Below, piece by piece: positions 9,399-17,682 of a stretch of DNA of 64,000 nt. The stretch is taken from NCBI GenBank assembly GCA_020632885.1, contig JACKEQ010000029.1:1-64000 (forward strand), given 5' to 3'. The notes beneath the pieces are model-generated. The model had not been told where the DNA came from and did no database searches. It saw only the letters and a list, made by a program, of their open reading frames with translations. The position numbers and the translations under genes were made by a program. Positions within the stretch are counted from its first letter, which is position 1. Each line of letters begins with the position of its first letter. This DNA comes from Alphaproteobacteria bacterium (lineage in GTDB: Bacteria; Myxococcota_A; UBA796; GCA-2862545).

Positions 9399-9499
9399 CG
9401 GTGTGGCCGGGGAGGCGGGGGAGGGAAGGGGCAGCGAGGACCCAGAGGGTATCACGTGCGGGGGTTCGGGTGGTCGACTCCCGACGAGTCTGTTACTTC

Positions 9500-9518
9500 G
9501 AAAATGAAAGTCGTTTTC
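9500..9518. promoter_or_regulatory. Fur-box-like palindrome
   Basis: GAAAATGAAAGTCGTTTTC sits in a small A+T-rich island between divergent genes. By direct comparison it matches the classic 19-base Fur box GATAATGATAATCATTATC at 14 of 19 positions and keeps dyad symmetry. It lies about 100 bases upstream of the PBP start and about 140 upstream of the first DUF2330 gene, so either promoter could be the target. A Zur or Mur site would look similar. Confidence 0.5.
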
Positions 9519-9529
9519 ATCTAGGACGA

Positions 9530-9594
9530 GGTCGCGCCCCGGACCCCCGGGGATCGCATGTCCCCCGGAACCACCTGGGCTCCGGGGCGCGACC
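9530..9594 (+). repeat. Long inverted repeat in the DUF2330 leader
   Basis: GGTCGCGCCCCGGA at 9530-9543 pairs perfectly with TCCGGGGCGCGACC at 9581-9594. The 37-base loop contains a second GC-rich stem (GGGGA/TCCCC around TCGCATG). It lies just downstream of the Fur-box-like site and 62 bases before the DUF2330 start, so it would form in the 5' leader. No T-tract follows, so a simple intrinsic terminator is unlikely. Confidence 0.6.
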
Positions 9595-9656
9595 CTCCCT
9601 CCTCACCTCCGGTGTAAGCTCGCCCCGTTCCGCGCGTTGGGCGCCCGGAGGTACCG

Positions 9657-10994
9657 ATGCTCACCCTGCTGGCTCTCGCCCACGCCGATCCCTGTGGCAT
9701 GGTCCCCCCGGCGTGGATCCCCCCCGGCGAGCCCGGGATTCAGCGCCAAGGCGACCAGGAGACCTACGTGTTCTTCGCCGATGGCGTGGAGACCATCGCC
9801 ATCCGGCCCGGCTTCACGGGCTCCGTCGACGAGTTCGGGATGCTGATCCCGATCCCCGCCGCCCCCGCGCTCCGGAAGATCGGCGACGCCACCTTCCAGC
9901 AGCTCGCGAAGGCCGTCGATCCACCGCAGGTGCAGGTCCACTTCTACGACCCGCGCGAGATGCAGCGGAGGTCGCGCATCCCGTCCTCGGCGCCCATGCG
10001 GGCGGAGAAGTCCGCTGCCTCGGCGGATGGGGGGCTGCGCTTCGACGAGGTCCGCGTGGTGAACCAGGAGGCCATGGGGATGTACGAGGTGGCCGTCCTG
10101 GAGGCCGGCAGCCCCAAGGCCCTCGAGCGCTGGATGACCGAGCGCGACTACCGCTACCCGGACGGCATGGACGACGTCGTGAACGACTACGTGCGCTCGG
10201 GCTGGCTGTTCGTGGCCGTGAAGACCCGCGTGCAGCAGGCGGCCGGCGTGGAGCCCCGACCCGGCATGCGGAGCGTGAAGCCGGGCCTCCCCGAGGGGGC
10301 GACCTTCAACGGGGCCGTCCAGGGCATGGCGTTCCGCTTCCGGGTGTCCGAGCCCGTCGTCCCCATGCGGCTCTCGACCTTCAACGGCGACACGGCCGTC
10401 AACCGGGTCTACATGCTGGCGGACCGTCCCGTGCGCGTGAAGGACCGTCCCGAGTCCCTCGTCGTCCGGCAGGTGGACGGGAGCTCGCTGTTCGCGAACG
10501 TCGCGCAGCCCCTGCCCGTCACGTACTCCAACGGCACGGAGGAGGACCTCCCGGCCCAGTACCGCGAGCAGCTGGCCACCCTGCGCGACCCGGCTCCCCA
10601 CAACGGTGTGGCGAGGGACCTCATGGCCTCCGACCTCCTCTCCGTCCGTCGCGGCGAGCTGGCGCTCCCGTTCGAGACCCGCGAGAAGGAGCTGCTGAAC
10701 CTCAACGAGGCCCTCGGCCTGCGCGGCGCCGAGGTCGACAAGCTCGTGGAGGACGCCGTCGCCGAGATGCGCAACGAGGCGCTCACAGGCCTGGTGCCCG
10801 AGCTGAAGGGCTACGTGCTCACCGTGCTGGACGGCGACTTCGGGCAGTCCTGGCTGCGCGAGAACAACCTCACCTTCACCGGCTACAGCATGGACGTCGC
10901 GAAGAACGACGCCGGCCACTGGACGCGCGGGGGCGGCTACGCGGGCTCGATGTCCGTGCCGATCGACCGTGGCGGTGGCATGTGGCCCTTCTGA
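9657..10994 (+). CDS. DUF2330 exported protein, copy 1
   Basis: A 445-residue secreted protein. The signal peptide is very short (MLTLLALAHA), followed by the conserved DUF2330 opening DPCGMVPPAW. GDQETYVFFADGVETIAIRP and FGMLIPIPAAPALRKI are further recognisable family segments. DUF2330 proteins are predicted envelope or secreted proteins of unknown function, frequent in deltaproteobacteria. The protein ends with GGGMWPF, shared in form with copy 2. Start choice: the ATG at 9657 follows CGGAGGTACCG, a good ribosome-binding site. It lies downstream of a Fur-like site and a structured leader, so metal control is possible. Copy 2 follows after 10 bases, making a two-gene operon. Confidence 0.85.
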   Translation: MLTLLALAHADPCGMVPPAWIPPGEPGIQRQGDQETYVFFADGVETIAIRPGFTGSVDEFGMLIPIPAAPALRKIGDATFQQLAKAVDPPQVQVHFYDPREMQRRSRIPSSAPMRAEKSAASADGGLRFDEVRVVNQEAMGMYEVAVLEAGSPKALERWMTERDYRYPDGMDDVVNDYVRSGWLFVAVKTRVQQAAGVEPRPGMRSVKPGLPEGATFNGAVQGMAFRFRVSEPVVPMRLSTFNGDTAVNRVYMLADRPVRVKDRPESLVVRQVDGSSLFANVAQPLPVTYSNGTEEDLPAQYREQLATLRDPAPHNGVARDLMASDLLSVRRGELALPFETREKELLNLNEALGLRGAEVDKLVEDAVAEMRNEALTGLVPELKGYVLTVLDGDFGQSWLRENNLTFTGYSMDVAKNDAGHWTRGGGYAGSMSVPIDRGGGMWPF

Positions 10995-11004
10995 TGGAGC
11001 GTGC

Positions 11005-12375
11005 ATGCTGGCCTTGATCGCTCTCGCCGTCGCGGACCCCTGCGGCATGGTCCCGCCCGCCTGGGTCCCCGCCGGCACGCCCGGCATCCAGCGTCAGGGC
11101 GACCAGGAGACCTACGTCTTCTTCGCGGACGGCGTGGAGACCATCGCCATCCGGCCCGGCTTCACCGGCACCGTCGACGAGTTCGGGATGCTCATCCCCG
11201 TCCCGGCGGCCCCGGCCCTGCGCAAGATCGCGGACGCCACCTTCACGCACCTCGCGGCCGCCGTGGACCCGCCGTCGTTCCAGGTGAGCTTCTACGACCC
11301 CCGCATGGTGGACTACGCCGAAGAGGACATGTCGATGGCGTCGGAGAAGGGCTCCGGGGGTCCGCCGCCCTCCGCCGGCCTGCAGTTCGACGAGGTCCGC
11401 GTGGTGAACCAGGAGGCCATGGGGATGTACGAGGTGGCCGTCCTGGAGGCCGGCAGCCCCAAGGCCCTCGAGCGCTGGATGACCGAGCGCGACTACCGCT
11501 ACCCGGACGGCATGGACGACGTCGTGCTGGACTACGTGAAGGCGGGCTGGCTGTTCGTCGCCGTGAAGACCCGCGTGCAGCAGGCGGCCGGCGTGGAGCC
11601 CCGACCCGGCATGCGCGGCGTGAAGCCGGGCCTCCCCGCGGGGGCGACCTTCAACGGGGCCGTCCAGGGCATGGCGTTCCGCTTCCGGGTGCCCGAGCCC
11701 GTCGTCCCCATGCGGCTCTCGACCTTCAACGGCGACACCGCGATCAACCGGGTGTACGTCGTCGCCGACCGGCCCGTGAAGGTCGTGGGGCGCCCGGAGA
11801 GCCTGGTGGTGCGGCAGGTCGAGGGCACCGCGCTCCTCGCGAACCTGACGGAGCCCCTCCCGGTGACCTGGTACAACGGGAAGGAGGAGGATCTGCCGAA
11901 GGAGTACCGGGAGCAGCTCGCCACCCTCCGCGACCCCGGGCCGCACAACGGCGTCGCGCGCGACCTCATCGCGTCGGACGTCCTCGCCCTCTCCCGCGGG
12001 GAGCTCGCGCTGCCCTTCGAGACCCGCGAGAAGCACCTGCTCAACATCAACGAGTCCCTGGGGCTGCGGGGAGCCGAGGTGGACAAGCTCGTGGAGGACG
12101 CCGTGCAGTCCGAGCGCGACGAGGCCCTGGCGGGCACGGTACGCACGCTCGACCGCTACACGCTCACCGTGCTCGACGGCGACTTCGAGCAGGGCTGGCT
12201 GCGCGAGAACAACCTCGCCTTCCAGGGGCACCGCATGGCCGCTGCCCGCAACTCCGCGGAGGCCTGGCGGCGCTCGGAGACGACGGTGGGTTGGCTCAGC
12301 GTTCCGCTGGACGGGGCGGGGATGGACCCCGGCCAGGGCAACGGTCCGGACGGCCGCTGGTGGTGGCCGTTCTGA
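11005..12375 (+). CDS. DUF2330 exported protein, copy 2
   Basis: A 456-residue paralogue of the preceding gene, with the same layout: short signal peptide MLALIALAVA, mature start DPCGMVPPAW, and a C-terminal WWWPF. The ATG at 11005 follows TGGAGCGTGC. The two proteins are similar throughout, but a central block is almost identical in DNA (see the gene-conversion finding), while segments such as residues about 100-125 differ in sequence and length. Same unknown DUF2330 role. Its 3' end converges on the kinase gene, with only four bases between the two stops. Confidence 0.85.
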   Translation: MLALIALAVADPCGMVPPAWVPAGTPGIQRQGDQETYVFFADGVETIAIRPGFTGTVDEFGMLIPVPAAPALRKIADATFTHLAAAVDPPSFQVSFYDPRMVDYAEEDMSMASEKGSGGPPPSAGLQFDEVRVVNQEAMGMYEVAVLEAGSPKALERWMTERDYRYPDGMDDVVLDYVKAGWLFVAVKTRVQQAAGVEPRPGMRGVKPGLPAGATFNGAVQGMAFRFRVPEPVVPMRLSTFNGDTAINRVYVVADRPVKVVGRPESLVVRQVEGTALLANLTEPLPVTWYNGKEEDLPKEYREQLATLRDPGPHNGVARDLIASDVLALSRGELALPFETREKHLLNINESLGLRGAEVDKLVEDAVQSERDEALAGTVRTLDRYTLTVLDGDFEQGWLRENNLAFQGHRMAAARNSAEAWRRSETTVGWLSVPLDGAGMDPGQGNGPDGRWWWPF

Positions 12376-12379
12376 ACGG

Positions 12380-13246
12380 TCAGTAGAAGTCGTCGGCGTC
12401 GCGACCCTTGGCCTCCGGCACGGCCCGGATCTGCTCGGCCATGGCGCGCGCATGACCGAACCGCTCTTCGGGCTTCACCTGGAGCGCCTTGTCCACCACG
12501 TCCGCGAGGTGCTCGCTGACGTGGGGCGCGATGCGACGGACGCCGATGAAGCGGCCGCTCACGATGGCCTGCTGGAGGGCGTAGTCGGTCTCGCCCTCGA
12601 AGGGCAGCCGGCCCGTGAGCATCTCGTAGAGCACGACCCCCAGGCTGAACAGGTCGCTGCGGGCGTCCACCCGCCTGGACCCGTCGACCTGCTCGGGGCT
12701 CATGTACGCGGGCGTGCCCATGGCGACCGCCGTGCGCGTGCGGGACTTCAGGTGCACCTTGGCCACCCCGAAGTCCATGAGCCGCACCTGCGTGCCGAGG
12801 CCCGTGACGGGCTCCACGAGGAGGTTGCCGGGCTTCACGTCGCGGTGCACGACGCCGCGGGTGTGGATGTAGGACAGGGCACCACAGGTCTGGCTGGACC
12901 AGCGGCAGGCCTCCCGGGGCGCGATGGGGCCGCGGGTGATGAGGGTCTCGAGGGTGTCGCCCACGAGGTGGTCCATGACGAGGCCCGCGATGCCGGGCTC
13001 GCTGACGATGTCGGTGACGCGGACGAGGCTCGGGTGGCGGAAGCGCGCCTGGAGCTTCGCCTCCTCCAGGAACCGCTCGAGCAGGTGCTCCTCGCGGAGG
13101 AGGTGGGGCAGGAGGACCTTGAGCGCATGGGTGGACTCCAGGACCCGATGGCGGACCCGGTACACCACGGCCATCCCGCCGAGGCCGATCTCCGCCTCCA
13201 CGACGTAGTTCCCGACCACCTGGCCCGGCTCGAGCAGGCCGCTCAT
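12380..13246 (-). CDS. Soluble Hanks-type Ser/Thr protein kinase
   Basis: A 288-residue protein that is almost only kinase domain. It has a Gly-rich loop IGLGGMAVVY (20-29), catalytic Lys43 in ALK, the catalytic loop HRDVKPGNL at 134-142, DFG at 158-160, and GTPAYMSPEQ at 177-186. All catalytic residues are present. There is no membrane helix, PASTA or sensor domain, which is short for bacterial PknB-type kinases (often over 500 residues with a transmembrane tail). Its ATG overlaps the stop of the LysM lipoprotein gene by four bases, so it is the last gene of a coupled three-gene operon. Substrates unknown; the neighbours suggest an envelope-related signal. Confidence 0.9.
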   Translation of the reverse strand: MSGLLEPGQVVGNYVVEAEIGLGGMAVVYRVRHRVLESTHALKVLLPHLLREEHLLERFLEEAKLQARFRHPSLVRVTDIVSEPGIAGLVMDHLVGDTLETLITRGPIAPREACRWSSQTCGALSYIHTRGVVHRDVKPGNLLVEPVTGLGTQVRLMDFGVAKVHLKSRTRTAVAMGTPAYMSPEQVDGSRRVDARSDLFSLGVVLYEMLTGRLPFEGETDYALQQAIVSGRFIGVRRIAPHVSEHLADVVDKALQVKPEERFGHARAMAEQIRAVPEAKGRDADDFY

Positions 13247-13875
13247 CGCGAGAACGTCAGCGGGTACTGGAAGGACATCCCATCCGGCATATCGTGGGCC
13301 GGAAAGCGCGTGTAGCGGAACACGTTCTCCACGCAGCGCGCGGTGGTGGCCGAGAGTGCACCGGCGGAGATGGTGTACGTGTTGGTCACCCGCCCGTCAC
13401 ACGCCACCGTCACCTCCACGATCATCTCGTACTCGCCGTGCAGACCGGAGGGCAGGCAGCGGTTCATCCTCGACATCCGCCGGCGCAGGGCGCCCTTGAT
13501 CTGGCTCTGCGACAGGCCCTTGGCGGCCACCATGTCGCCTGCGCCGGTGATCGTCTTGCATCGGGTGCGGGAGTTGCTGCGCGGACGTGGCGAGGCCTTC
13601 TTCCCGGCGCTCGACACGGGCTCGGGCGCCAGCGGTTCGGTGCCCGCCGGGACGTGGAGGAGCACGACCGTGCCGGGCTCCAGCTCTTCGAAGCCCGGGT
13701 TCCAGGCCTCGAGCTCCTCCTCCGTCACCCCCCACTTCCGGGCGACGCTCGCGCGCGTGTCGCCGTCCTCGAGTGGGTAGAGCTTGGGCTGACGGAACTG
13801 GATCGCCTCGTGGGCGGAGTCGTCGGTGGGCGTCTGGATGCACGCCCCGAGCAGCACCAGGAGGAGGCCGATCAT
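13243..13875 (-). CDS. LysM lipoprotein with AgmX/PglI-like C-terminal domain
   Basis: A 210-residue protein. The N-terminus MIGLLLVLLGAC is a lipoprotein signal with the cysteine at residue 11 or 12. A LysM peptidoglycan-binding domain follows (about 32-76: EDGDTRASVARKWGVTEEEL, WNPGFEELEPGTVVLLHVP). The C-terminal 95 residues (KGLSQSQIKGALRRRMSRMN through RFPAHDMPDGMSFQYPL) have the pattern of the AgmX/PglI C-terminal, TonB-like fold, with paired cysteines. Expected location: outer-membrane-anchored and facing the periplasm. Start and stop overlap both neighbours by four bases (ATGA). The kinase gene downstream and the GT-C protein upstream suggest a cell-surface assembly or sensing role. 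Confidence 0.7.
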   Translation of the reverse strand: MIGLLLVLLGACIQTPTDDSAHEAIQFRQPKLYPLEDGDTRASVARKWGVTEEELEAWNPGFEELEPGTVVLLHVPAGTEPLAPEPVSSAGKKASPRPRSNSRTRCKTITGAGDMVAAKGLSQSQIKGALRRRMSRMNRCLPSGLHGEYEMIVEVTVACDGRVTNTYTISAGALSATTARCVENVFRYTRFPAHDMPDGMSFQYPLTFSR

Positions 13876-15503
13876 CGCAGGCGCTCTGCGCGCCAGACGC
13901 CCTGCTCGTCGGGCATCACGAGCCACACCTTGCCGCCCGCGACCATGCGCAGGGACTGGAGGGGGATCTCGCGGTCGGCCGGCTTCATGCGGAGGACGCG
14001 CCGGGCGTTCTCGGCCACGATGGCGCGGGGGCGGAGGACGAGGGTGTCTTCTCCTCGATCCACGAGCTTCTCGGAAGGCATCCCGTGGACGAGGGGGACC
14101 CAGCGGATGCCGCGACCGCCCCAGAGGCGCCCGATCCAGCGCTGGACGGTGGCGACCGTGCCCTTGTTGCCGGGGACCACGAAGAACACCCAGCTGCCCT
14201 TCTCGACCTCGGCGGTGAGCCCGGGGAGGTCCGCCAGCAGCTCGTTCGCCGCGATGCGCGACTCCATCTTGTGCGTGGACATGCCGTGCACGATCGGGCT
14301 GTGCCAGAGGAGCCCGACCACGAGGAGCACCTGGGGCACGAGCTCCCAGCGCCGGCCGTGCTGCACGGTCTCGCGGAGCTGCCAGGCCACCAGGAGCGCG
14401 AGGGGCACCACCATCGGGAAGGCCTGGCGCCAGAACCACGTGCTCACGAGGGCGAACAGCGCGCCGTAGCCGAGCATCCAGAGCAGCAGCAGCCAGGCGA
14501 GGGGCTTGCGGCGGCCCTCGAGCAGCGGGCGGGCGACGAGGTCGTAGAGGTACCAGGAGAGCACGCCGAACAGCAGGACCCGGGCCACCTGGGTGAGGTC
14601 CATGCCGAGCACGTCGGGCCAGAAGGCGCGGAATGGGTTCGGTGCGCCGCTCATGGACACCGGGAACCACGTGTAGTCGAAGGCCGCTCCGACGATGGCG
14701 TGACCCCAGAAGCCGATGGGCTGGGTGAGGGTCTTCACGCCGTCGCGGGTGAAGGCGAAGTAGTGCTTCACGTACCCGCCGGTCCACCCGATGATCGCGA
14801 AGCGCAGCCCGATGGCGACGGCCGCCCCGACGAACGGCGTGAAGCTCCGGGCGAGGGCGTCGCGGGCCCCGGAGCCGCGGATGTGCAGCACGAGCAGCGG
14901 GAGGAGCGGCAGCACGACGTAGGCGACCTCGTTGGAGAGGAAGCCGAGCACCAGCAGGAGCCCGCCCAGGAACGACCACCCGGTGAGCGTGCTCTCCCGG
15001 CGGAGCCCCTCGACCCAGAGCGCCAGGCCGGCCGTGGAGAACAGCACGGCGAGGGAGTAGCTCCGGCGCGCCAGGAACGGCACGATCTCCTCGACCACGG
15101 GATGCCCCGCGAAGATCAGCGCGGCGAGCACCATGAACACGTCCGCGCGGCCCACGAGGGCCCGGAAGAGCGCGCCCACGGCCACGGTCGCGAGGCCGAA
15201 CAGCACCATGTCCGTGGCCCGGTAGACCTCCGGGCCCCAGCCGCCCCAGGCGTAGTCGAGGGTGTAGGTGAGAGCCGCCACCGGCCGGTAGCCGACGAAG
15301 TGGGAGGTGGCGAACACCCAGTCCGCCCACGCGGTGCGGTCCGGTGCGCCCCGGATCACCCACTTCACGGCGTCGATCTTCCACGGGAAGTGGTGGAGGA
15401 TCGGGCGGAACGGCAGCACCCCGAGCACGGCGACCGCCACGACCGCGAGCCACAGCAGCGGCTCGCGCAGCGGGTGCTGTGCGGGTGGAGCTCGGTCGGT
15501 CAC
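13872..15503 (-). CDS. Polytopic membrane protein, GT-C glycosyltransferase-like
   Basis: A 543-residue integral membrane protein starting at a GTG (15503) preceded by GGGAGCC. Roughly ten or more hydrophobic helices are visible, for example LLWLAVVAVAVLGVLPF, FLGGLLLVLGFLSNEVAYVV and LAWLLLLWMLGYGALFALV. The early loop with an acidic residue (WKIDAVKWVIRG) and the GYRPVAALTY segment resemble GT-C-fold polyprenyl-phosphate-dependent glycosyltransferases (Tmtc/ArnT-like). The C-terminal soluble tail is about 120 residues. The exact family is not resolved. It leads the operon with the LysM lipoprotein and the kinase. Confidence 0.6.
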   Translation of the reverse strand: MTDRAPPAQHPLREPLLWLAVVAVAVLGVLPFRPILHHFPWKIDAVKWVIRGAPDRTAWADWVFATSHFVGYRPVAALTYTLDYAWGGWGPEVYRATDMVLFGLATVAVGALFRALVGRADVFMVLAALIFAGHPVVEEIVPFLARRSYSLAVLFSTAGLALWVEGLRRESTLTGWSFLGGLLLVLGFLSNEVAYVVLPLLPLLVLHIRGSGARDALARSFTPFVGAAVAIGLRFAIIGWTGGYVKHYFAFTRDGVKTLTQPIGFWGHAIVGAAFDYTWFPVSMSGAPNPFRAFWPDVLGMDLTQVARVLLFGVLSWYLYDLVARPLLEGRRKPLAWLLLLWMLGYGALFALVSTWFWRQAFPMVVPLALLVAWQLRETVQHGRRWELVPQVLLVVGLLWHSPIVHGMSTHKMESRIAANELLADLPGLTAEVEKGSWVFFVVPGNKGTVATVQRWIGRLWGGRGIRWVPLVHGMPSEKLVDRGEDTLVLRPRAIVAENARRVLRMKPADREIPLQSLRMVAGGKVWLVMPDEQGVWRAERLR

Positions 15504-15577
15504 GGCTCCCGTGTTATCCGAACCTCCTGAAATCTGCCGTAAGCGACTCCTTCGCGCGGCCTGCCTACGTTCTCCGC

Positions 15578-16219
15578 ATGACCGAATCCCTCCTCGCCTT
15601 CCTGTCCACGCTGTCCACCGGCACGGTCCTGCCCGTCCCGGAGGAGGGTGTCCTGCTCGGGATCGCGGCCACGCACCCCGAGTCCGCCGGGCTCGTCGCT
15701 GTCGGCGTCGCGTCGTTCCTGGGGCTCGCCGTGCGCGACTTCACCCTGTTCCTGCTCGGCCGCACGGTGGGCCGGCAGGTGTTCCGCTGGCCCCTGCTGC
15801 GCCGGATCGTGGGAGACGCGCCGGTGGCGAGCCTGTCCGATGGGGCCGCGCAGAACGCGGTGCGCTCGATCGTCGCCGCACGGATGGCCTTCGGCGTGAA
15901 GGCGGCGGCTCAGGTCACGCTCGGGGCCGTCGGGGTGCCGGTGTCCACGCACCTGATCGTCAACGCGCTCGTGCTGGCGGTCTGGGTGCCGCTCTGGCTC
16001 GCGCTCGGCGCCTGGTTCCACGGCCCGGCCGTCGCCTTCCTGGCCTGGATGTCGGCCAACAAGGGCCTCATGGCCGCCATGCTCGCGATCGTCGCGGCGG
16101 CGTGGGTCACCCAGCGGATGGCCGAGGCTCACGACGCCGAGGAGGCGGAGTCCACGGGCAACAGTGCGCGCACGGCGTCCAGCGCGTCGGCGTCCTCCGG
16201 CCTCTTGTCGGGCCGGTAG
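15578..16219 (+). CDS. DedA/SNARE-associated-like membrane protein
   Basis: A 213-residue protein from the ATG at 15578. Features are an acidic-Gly motif in the first third (VPEEGVLLG), GLAVRDFTLFLLGRTVGRQV, which matches the DedA pattern of a conserved region before a GR...R segment, and several membrane helices. DedA proteins act as lipid scramblases or flippases (undecaprenyl phosphate, phosphatidylethanolamine) in the inner membrane. Its 3' end overlaps the DNA ligase gene on the other strand by 91 bases. The short hydrophilic Ala/Ser tail in the overlap is probably not important to function. Family call is moderate. Confidence 0.6.
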   Translation: MTESLLAFLSTLSTGTVLPVPEEGVLLGIAATHPESAGLVAVGVASFLGLAVRDFTLFLLGRTVGRQVFRWPLLRRIVGDAPVASLSDGAAQNAVRSIVAARMAFGVKAAAQVTLGAVGVPVSTHLIVNALVLAVWVPLWLALGAWFHGPAVAFLAWMSANKGLMAAMLAIVAAAWVTQRMAEAHDAEEAESTGNSARTASSASASSGLLSGR

Positions 16220-17682
16220 CGCTTCACTCGCGCGAAGCGCAGCGCCATGCCGCCCGGGTACTGGGAGCTGGCCTGCACGTCGTTGAACGCGATCTCCACG
16301 ACCAGCTCGGGCCGAACGAAGACCTGCCAGTCGTTCCGTCCGGTCTCGAGCTCGAGGAGAGCGGTGGTCTGCCAGGCGAGCAGCTCGTCGGTGAGCCCCT
16401 TGAACGTCTTCCCCAGCATCACCGGCTCGCCCGTGGCGGGGTCGATGGCGCCGAGGTGGAGGTTCGAGAGCGTGCCCTCCCGCCGACCCGAGCCCCACTC
16501 GGCGCCGAGCACCAGGAGGTCGAGCGTGTGGGTCGGCTTGACCTTCAGCCACGACCGGCCGCGGGCGCCCGCCTGGTAGATGCCCTGGGGGTCCTTCACC
16601 ATCACGCCCTCGTGCCCGAGGTCGGTCGCCGCGTCGTAGGCGGCCTCGGCCTCGTCGGGGTCGCTCACCCGCGTACGCGCGATGCGGTAGCGCGCCGGGA
16701 CCTGCATGAGCTCGCGGAACCGGCGCTCGGCGGCCCAGTCGATGGTCTCGTCGTCACCGAGCAGCAGGCAGTCGAAGACCTGCAGGGCGAGCGGGACCTC
16801 GTAGCGCAGGCTGGCCACGTCGACCTTCCGCCCGAACCTCCGCATCGTGGTCTGGAACGGCCTGGGGCGCCCGTCGGGGTGGAGCGAGATGGCCTCGGCG
16901 TCCACGATGAACCGCGCCCACGGCAGCCGGCTGGCGGCCTCGACCACGTCCGGCACCATGGAGGTGACGTCGTGGAGGTTGCGCGTGTAGGTCCGGATCT
17001 GCGAGCCATCCCGGTGGATCTGGAGCCGCACGCCGTCCAGCTTGTGGTCCACGAAGGCGTCCTGACCGAGCAGGACCATCGCCTGGACCGGGCTCTCCGC
17101 GGTCTGGGCGAGCATCGGGCGGAGGGGTCGGAAGAGCTCGATGCGGAAGGTGTCCAGGCCCGCCTCGCCGCGGGTGAGCGCGGTGGTGGCGACCCTCGGG
17201 AGGTCGCCGACGAGCATGAAGGCGCGCTGCACGCGCTGGAGGCGGATGCCGCTCGCTTCGGCGATGGCGTCGAGCAGGAGCCCCTCGGTGGCGCCCTGAC
17301 GGAGCTCGCCGTTGAGGAGGCGCACCAGGAAGAGCCGCTCGTTCTCCCGGACGGTCCCGAGGAGACGCTGGAGCTCCGCCAGCCGACGGGCGTTCGAGCC
17401 GGGCCCGCCCTCCGCGAGGATCCGGTCGAACACGGCGTCTACATCGGGGACCGAGAGGCCTCCGGTGGCCGCGGGCTGGTGGAGCTCGCGCCAGGCCGTC
17501 TGCACGGTGCTCGGGCCGATGCCGATGCGCCCCTGACGCAGGGTGCCCGCCAGCCAGCACGCCACGGTGGGGAGATCGGGGCCGGCGTCGCGCAGGCAGG
17601 CCGCCAGGGCCTCGCGCTTCCGGGTACGACTCCGTGTGTCGCGCACCGTCTCCCAGGTGCCCACGACGCGCTCCAGGAGCAT
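16129..17682 (-). CDS. ligB: ATP-dependent DNA ligase, LigB-like
   Basis: A 517-residue ligase. N-terminal helical DNA-binding domain (about 1-190; GTLRQGRIGIGPSTV), then the adenylation domain with nucleophilic Lys214 in KLDGVR (214-219), EGVMVKDPQGIY and WLKVKPTHT near the end of that domain, and a C-terminal OB domain ending with FARVKRYRPDK. This is the archaeal/LigB type used as an accessory ligase in bacteria beside the NAD-dependent LigA. The start codon overlaps the helicase stop (TGATG), so the two are translationally coupled. The operon order regulator, helicase, ligase suggests a repair function. The helicase preference (RNA or DNA) is not known from the sequence. Confidence 0.9.
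   Translation of the reverse strand: MLLERVVGTWETVRDTRSRTRKREALAACLRDAGPDLPTVACWLAGTLRQGRIGIGPSTVQTAWRELHQPAATGGLSVPDVDAVFDRILAEGGPGSNARRLAELQRLLGTVRENERLFLVRLLNGELRQGATEGLLLDAIAEASGIRLQRVQRAFMLVGDLPRVATTALTRGEAGLDTFRIELFRPLRPMLAQTAESPVQAMVLLGQDAFVDHKLDGVRLQIHRDGSQIRTYTRNLHDVTSMVPDVVEAASRLPWARFIVDAEAISLHPDGRPRPFQTTMRRFGRKVDVASLRYEVPLALQVFDCLLLGDDETIDWAAERRFRELMQVPARYRIARTRVSDPDEAEAAYDAATDLGHEGVMVKDPQGIYQAGARGRSWLKVKPTHTLDLLVLGAEWGSGRREGTLSNLHLGAIDPATGEPVMLGKTFKGLTDELLAWQTTALLELETGRNDWQVFVRPELVVEIAFNDVQASSQYPGGMALRFARVKRYRPDKRPEDADALDAVRALLPVDSASSAS

Noticed and set aside
13243..15453. A continuous 736-residue reading on the minus strand through the GT-C gene and the LysM gene
   Set aside because: Only its last 210 codons have a lipoprotein start, a LysM domain and a real C-terminus. 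The earlier part is Arg/Pro-rich out-of-frame translation of the GT-C gene.
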